A DNA stretch of 8,188 bases. Source: Thermoplasmata archaeon. GTDB taxonomy: Archaea > Thermoplasmatota > Thermoplasmata > UBA10834. Shown piece by piece: positions 5,749 to 8,188 of this stretch (positions are counted from its first letter, which is position 1; every line of letters starts with the position of its first letter). Below the pieces are notes generated by a model that saw nothing but the letters and a program-made list of their open reading frames with translations, was not told the origin of the DNA and searched no databases. The translations under genes were made by a program, and so were the position numbers. Location: assembly GCA_022865445.1 (NCBI GenBank), contig JALHSX010000003.1, forward strand, positions 1-8,188, written 5' to 3'.

Positions 5749-7492
5749 CTCCGGGCGTTGTTGTCTGGCCAGGCTTTCCGGCGGCGCCGTAGAGCTCCTT
5801 CCTGACCATTTCGGATGCGACCTTCGGATCCTTGTAGTAATCCCTTATGAGTCCCCAGATCTCCCTGTGGTCTGCGATGTCCTTGGAGACCATGTACTTC
5901 ACAATGTCGACCCTCCTCTCGAACTCCTGCAGGAGTTCTTCGTGGGTCAGGTTCTTCATCTCCATGATCTTGTCGAACAGGAAGCTGTGGCCTTTGTAGA
6001 TGAACTTGTCAGTGGCCTGGTCCCACTCGTACACGGTGTTGCTGATGAGTTCGTTCGTCTCGGGTTCGAACCCGACGATCTCTATCAGCTGCTTGATCCT
6101 TCGGACCATGTCCATCCCGACCCTGGCGTGTGTCTGGATGATGACGTTCCTCAGCGCTGTGAGCAGTATCCTGGGGCAGTTGATGGGCGGATTCTCAAGT
6201 CTGTTGACCATGCCCTTGACGCTGTCTGCGTGCATGGTCGAGAACGTAGTGTGGCCAGTGGCCATCGCCTGGAACATCGTGTAGGTCTCTTTTCCTCTGA
6301 CCTCACCGACGATGATGTAGTTCGGTCTCTGTCTCAAGGCAGCCCTGACGAGATCGTACATGTCTATTTCGCCAGCAGCCTTGCCATCGACTCCTCGCTC
6401 CCCGACGCCTGATCTCGTGGTACCTGGTATCCAGTTCTCGTGTGGCAGGTTGATCTCTCTAGTGTCCTCCATCGTGACTACTTTGGCACCCGGAGGTATG
6501 AACAACGACATCGCGTTCAGCGTGGCGGTCTTGCCGCTCGCCGTTCCTCCACATATGATCGCGGACTCACCGTGCTCCACGCTCAGCCACAGATATGCCA
6601 CGATCTCCGGGGAGGCCGTGCCGTACTTGATGAGTTCTACTGGCGTGAAAGGCTTCTCCTTGAACCGCCTGATAGTGAATGAAGCTCCTCTCGTCGTGAC
6701 TTCTCTTGCGTATGTCGCTTGTACTCTGTGGCCTTCAGGAGTGGTGCCGTCGAGTATCGGGTTCGAGACCGATAGCTGCTTGCCGCATCTCTGGCCCAGG
6801 TTGATGACGAACGAGTTCAGTACGTTCTCGTCCGCGAACTGGATGTTCGTCTTGATGGATTCGAACTTGCCGTGGAAAACGAACAGTGGAATACCCACAC
6901 CGTCGCAAGATACGTCTTCGATTTGCTTGTCGTTCATCAGAGTGTCGATCGCACCGTATCCGACAAAGTCCCTCGAAATAAAGTAGGTGACCCTGTCCTT
7001 CGAAACTGGCTCTATGCTGATGCCCCTGGACTTGATGAAACTGTCGACGCTCTTCTCAAGGTATGTCTTCTTGTCCATAACGCTCAGCTTGTCCCATTCG
7101 TATTCGAGGGTCTTCTCGAGCGTTTCCTTGATGAGGGTCAGGAGCTCCTCTTCGTCTTCTGTCAGTGTGGGTTCGATGACGTTGAGAACGTATTCGCTGG
7201 TGGCGCTGTCGAAGGTGGCCCTGATGTAGCCGAAAGGTTCGACGACGCCGTAGAATCCCATCTCCTGGATGTTCGGGTCTGTGATCGGTGGAATCGCGGT
7301 GTAGATGGACCCGCGTCCGTGGCTCCAGTCACGCTTCCTAGCAGCCGCTCCCCTAGCCGATTTCACTTCCAGAGGGCTGGACTTGAGCCTGCTAATCGCG
7401 CCTACCCATCCATGATATAGTCTCGTTCCGATCGGCATCTTGGGAGCTTTGATATCAACTTCGTGCTTCACTTTCGTCTCAGCTTCGGCCAT
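5732..7492 (-). CDS. ArlI/TadA-type secretion ATPase 2 (type II/IV secretion system E family)
   Basis: This 586-residue ATPase is of the same ArlI/GspE family as ATPase 1 and aligns with it almost end to end. Residues 1-60 are a basic, divergent leader. The N-terminal domain carries SRDFVGYG (173-180), EDVSCDGVG (192-200) and FTIRRFKEKPFTP (272-284). The motor domain has Walker A GGTASGKT (315-322), Asp box EDTREI (342-347), Walker B IIVGEVRG (393-400) and His box STMHADSVKGMVNRLE (418-433). The second His of the ATPase 1 His box is Asn here. A Gly/Thr/Pro-rich tail (565-586) is absent from ATPase 1. The ATG start at 7492 has AGGAGG 7 bases upstream, the best conventional initiation site in the window. 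The gene starts 11 bases after the secreted-protein gene and its last codons contain the SD for platform A. It sits directly before the platform genes, the usual place for the main assembly ATPase (inference). Confidence 0.94.
   Translation of the reverse strand: MAEAETKVKHEVDIKAPKMPIGTRLYHGWVGAISRLKSSPLEVKSARGAAARKRDWSHGRGSIYTAIPPITDPNIQEMGFYGVVEPFGYIRATFDSATSEYVLNVIEPTLTEDEEELLTLIKETLEKTLEYEWDKLSVMDKKTYLEKSVDSFIKSRGISIEPVSKDRVTYFISRDFVGYGAIDTLMNDKQIEDVSCDGVGIPLFVFHGKFESIKTNIQFADENVLNSFVINLGQRCGKQLSVSNPILDGTTPEGHRVQATYAREVTTRGASFTIRRFKEKPFTPVELIKYGTASPEIVAYLWLSVEHGESAIICGGTASGKTATLNAMSLFIPPGAKVVTMEDTREINLPHENWIPGTTRSGVGERGVDGKAAGEIDMYDLVRAALRQRPNYIIVGEVRGKETYTMFQAMATGHTTFSTMHADSVKGMVNRLENPPINCPRILLTALRNVIIQTHARVGMDMVRRIKQLIEIVGFEPETNELISNTVYEWDQATDKFIYKGHSFLFDKIMEMKNLTHEELLQEFERRVDIVKYMVSKDIADHREIWGLIRDYYKDPKVASEMVRKELYGAAGKPGQTTTPGGEVAA
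5745..5752 (-). promoter_or_regulatory. SD GGAGGTGA inside the ATPase 2 coding end
   Basis: The minus-strand octamer GGAGGTGA matches the complement of the 16S rRNA tail perfectly over eight bases. It overlaps the GTG at 5748-5746, leaving no spacing for that start. From GGAGG to the in-frame CTG at 5739-5737 the spacing is 8 bases. No ATG, GTG or TTG in the platform A frame lies at a suitable distance. Confidence 0.65.
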
Positions 7493-7499
7493 TCTGATA

Positions 7500-7505
7500 C
7501 CTCCT
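7500..7505 (-). promoter_or_regulatory. SD AGGAGG for ATPase 2
   Basis: AGGAGG lies 7 bases before the ATPase 2 ATG and overlaps the TAG stop of the upstream gene (7506-7504). This fixes the ATPase 2 start and ties its initiation to ribosomes ending the upstream gene. Confidence 0.75.
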
Positions 7506-8188
7506 AGAGTCCGAGCTCCCCGATCGTCAAGGCGACAGTTGCCCTCGTGTAATCGACGGTCATAACGCTGTTTATCGTCACTGTGACCGTGTAGTAGTTG
7601 AGTGACTTATCTGGGAAGCTGTGAAGGATCGTGGTTATGTTGTACCCGTTCATGTAGGTCATCCCCGCCGCTCCGTTCAGGGTGCTGTTGAAGAATCGTT
7701 CCCATGCCTTGCCGTGAGCCGAGGTGAATGTGATGCTGAAAGAGGGCCCAGCAGAGTTCTGATAGGTCTTCGTGTCAGCAAATTGCAGCTTTGCAGACAC
7801 CCCCTTGGAGCCAGTGCCCCCGATTGTTACATTCGAACCCTGCAAGGACACCTGAGTGATCTGCAGGACTCTGTTCGGAGTCCCTGTCGTACCAAGGTTC
7901 TTTACGAGGAACTGCGGTCCAGCGATGACAAACTCTCCATCTGTCTGGTTGAGGATGACTGCGCCGTTCTCGTAGATTATGTGCTGTTCGACAAAGTATC
8001 GGTTCGGGCACCAGAGGTCCAAGCTTCCTCCGGTCTTGCCGTCGTTGGTCGGGCCAAGCGGATTCGAAACGCCTGCATACGTGACATTGAACGTAGGTCG
8101 AGTGTTGACCCCGTCGGGCAGGAACCGCAGTATCCCAGCAGTGGCTGAAGCGAAAACGGGTATACTGGCGGAGCTCAGAGTGACTGGC
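7504..8188 (-). CDS. Secreted pilin-like or pilus-associated protein (5' partial)
   Basis: The frame is open to the right edge, giving 227 visible residues. A TTG at 8022 is start-like but in-frame coding clearly continues upstream of it, so the true start is outside the window. The visible part is rich in Thr, Ser, Asn, Val and Gly with alternating hydrophobic residues, as expected of an extracellular beta protein. It has five N-glycosylation sequons (numbered from the first full codon at the edge: N34, N80, N119, N167, N183) and one Cys (60). The motif NRYFVEQHIIYENGAVILNQ (62-81) recalls uncharacterised archaeal surface proteins that carry a type III (pilin-like) signal peptide, but this is from memory and the N-terminus is not visible. 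No membrane helix lies in the visible part, and there is no C-terminal anchor. Its place at the head of the ATPase/platform genes suggests a substrate or surface component of the filament. It may instead be an adhesin or accessory protein. Confidence 0.75.
   Translation of the reverse strand, partial: PVTLSSASIPVFASATAGILRFLPDGVNTRPTFNVTYAGVSNPLGPTNDGKTGGSLDLWCPNRYFVEQHIIYENGAVILNQTDGEFVIAGPQFLVKNLGTTGTPNRVLQITQVSLQGSNVTIGGTGSKGVSAKLQFADTKTYQNSAGPSFSITFTSAHGKAWERFFNSTLNGAAGMTYMNGYNITTILHSFPDKSLNYYTVTVTINSVMTVDYTRATVALTIGELGL

Noticed and set aside
5669..6412. Long plus-strand open frames opposite the two ATPases, this one of 247 codons and another at 2159-2854.
   Set aside because: Both mirror the same conserved ATPase segments in the same relative phase, so they resemble each other only because the ATPases are paralogues. 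They are shadows.
2060..7492. That the operon is an archaellum (arl) locus.
   Set aside because: The motor and platform families fit, but no archaellin, arlCDEF, arlG or arlH is visible, and the platform is split. A type IV pilus or Tad-like filament is the safer reading. Genes beyond the right edge could change this.
7504..8022. Taking the TTG at 8022 as the start of the secreted-protein gene.
   Set aside because: Translation upstream of it to the window edge stays open for 55 codons with the same surface-protein composition and a further sequon, and no SD precedes the TTG.

Overview
The window reads as archaeal DNA, moderately GC-rich and almost fully coding. The four motor and platform proteins are of the archaeal ArlI/ArlJ (FlaI/FlaJ) type rather than bacterial PilB/PilC. 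Several genes have strong Shine-Dalgarno (SD) sites. A membrane protein with an outside beta domain and inside zinc ribbons also fits euryarchaea. A Thermoplasmata-like lineage is my best guess, but that is inference. I see no RNA genes, CRISPR array or insertion sequence, and no gene-free stretch longer than about 110 bases.

Plus strand, 1-1997. The first gene is cut by the left edge. It encodes an extracellular beta-sandwich domain, one membrane helix, and a cytoplasmic tail with three four-cysteine zinc ribbons. After a T-rich terminator-like stretch comes an FMN-dependent nitroreductase-family protein. Its start is ambiguous because the only strong SD is better spaced for a short out-of-frame ORF.

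Minus strand, 8188-2060. A tightly packed operon converges on the nitroreductase gene with a 62-base gap. In order of transcription it holds a secreted pilin-like or pilus-associated protein (cut by the right edge), ArlI-type ATPase 2, platform protein A, platform protein B, and ArlI-type ATPase 1. The junctions are an 11-base gap, a 17-base overlap, a zero-base gap and a 4-base overlap, so the genes are almost certainly co-transcribed and partly translationally coupled.

Together the minus-strand genes look like the engine of an archaeal type IV pilus or Tad-like filament. The ATPases would drive subunit movement through a membrane platform that is split into two polypeptides (ArlJ is usually one chain). 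The secreted protein would be a surface or filament component. The most interesting points are the two diverged ATPases bracketing the split platform, and the unusual initiation region of platform A, where a near-perfect SD serves an in-frame CTG better than the available GTG.
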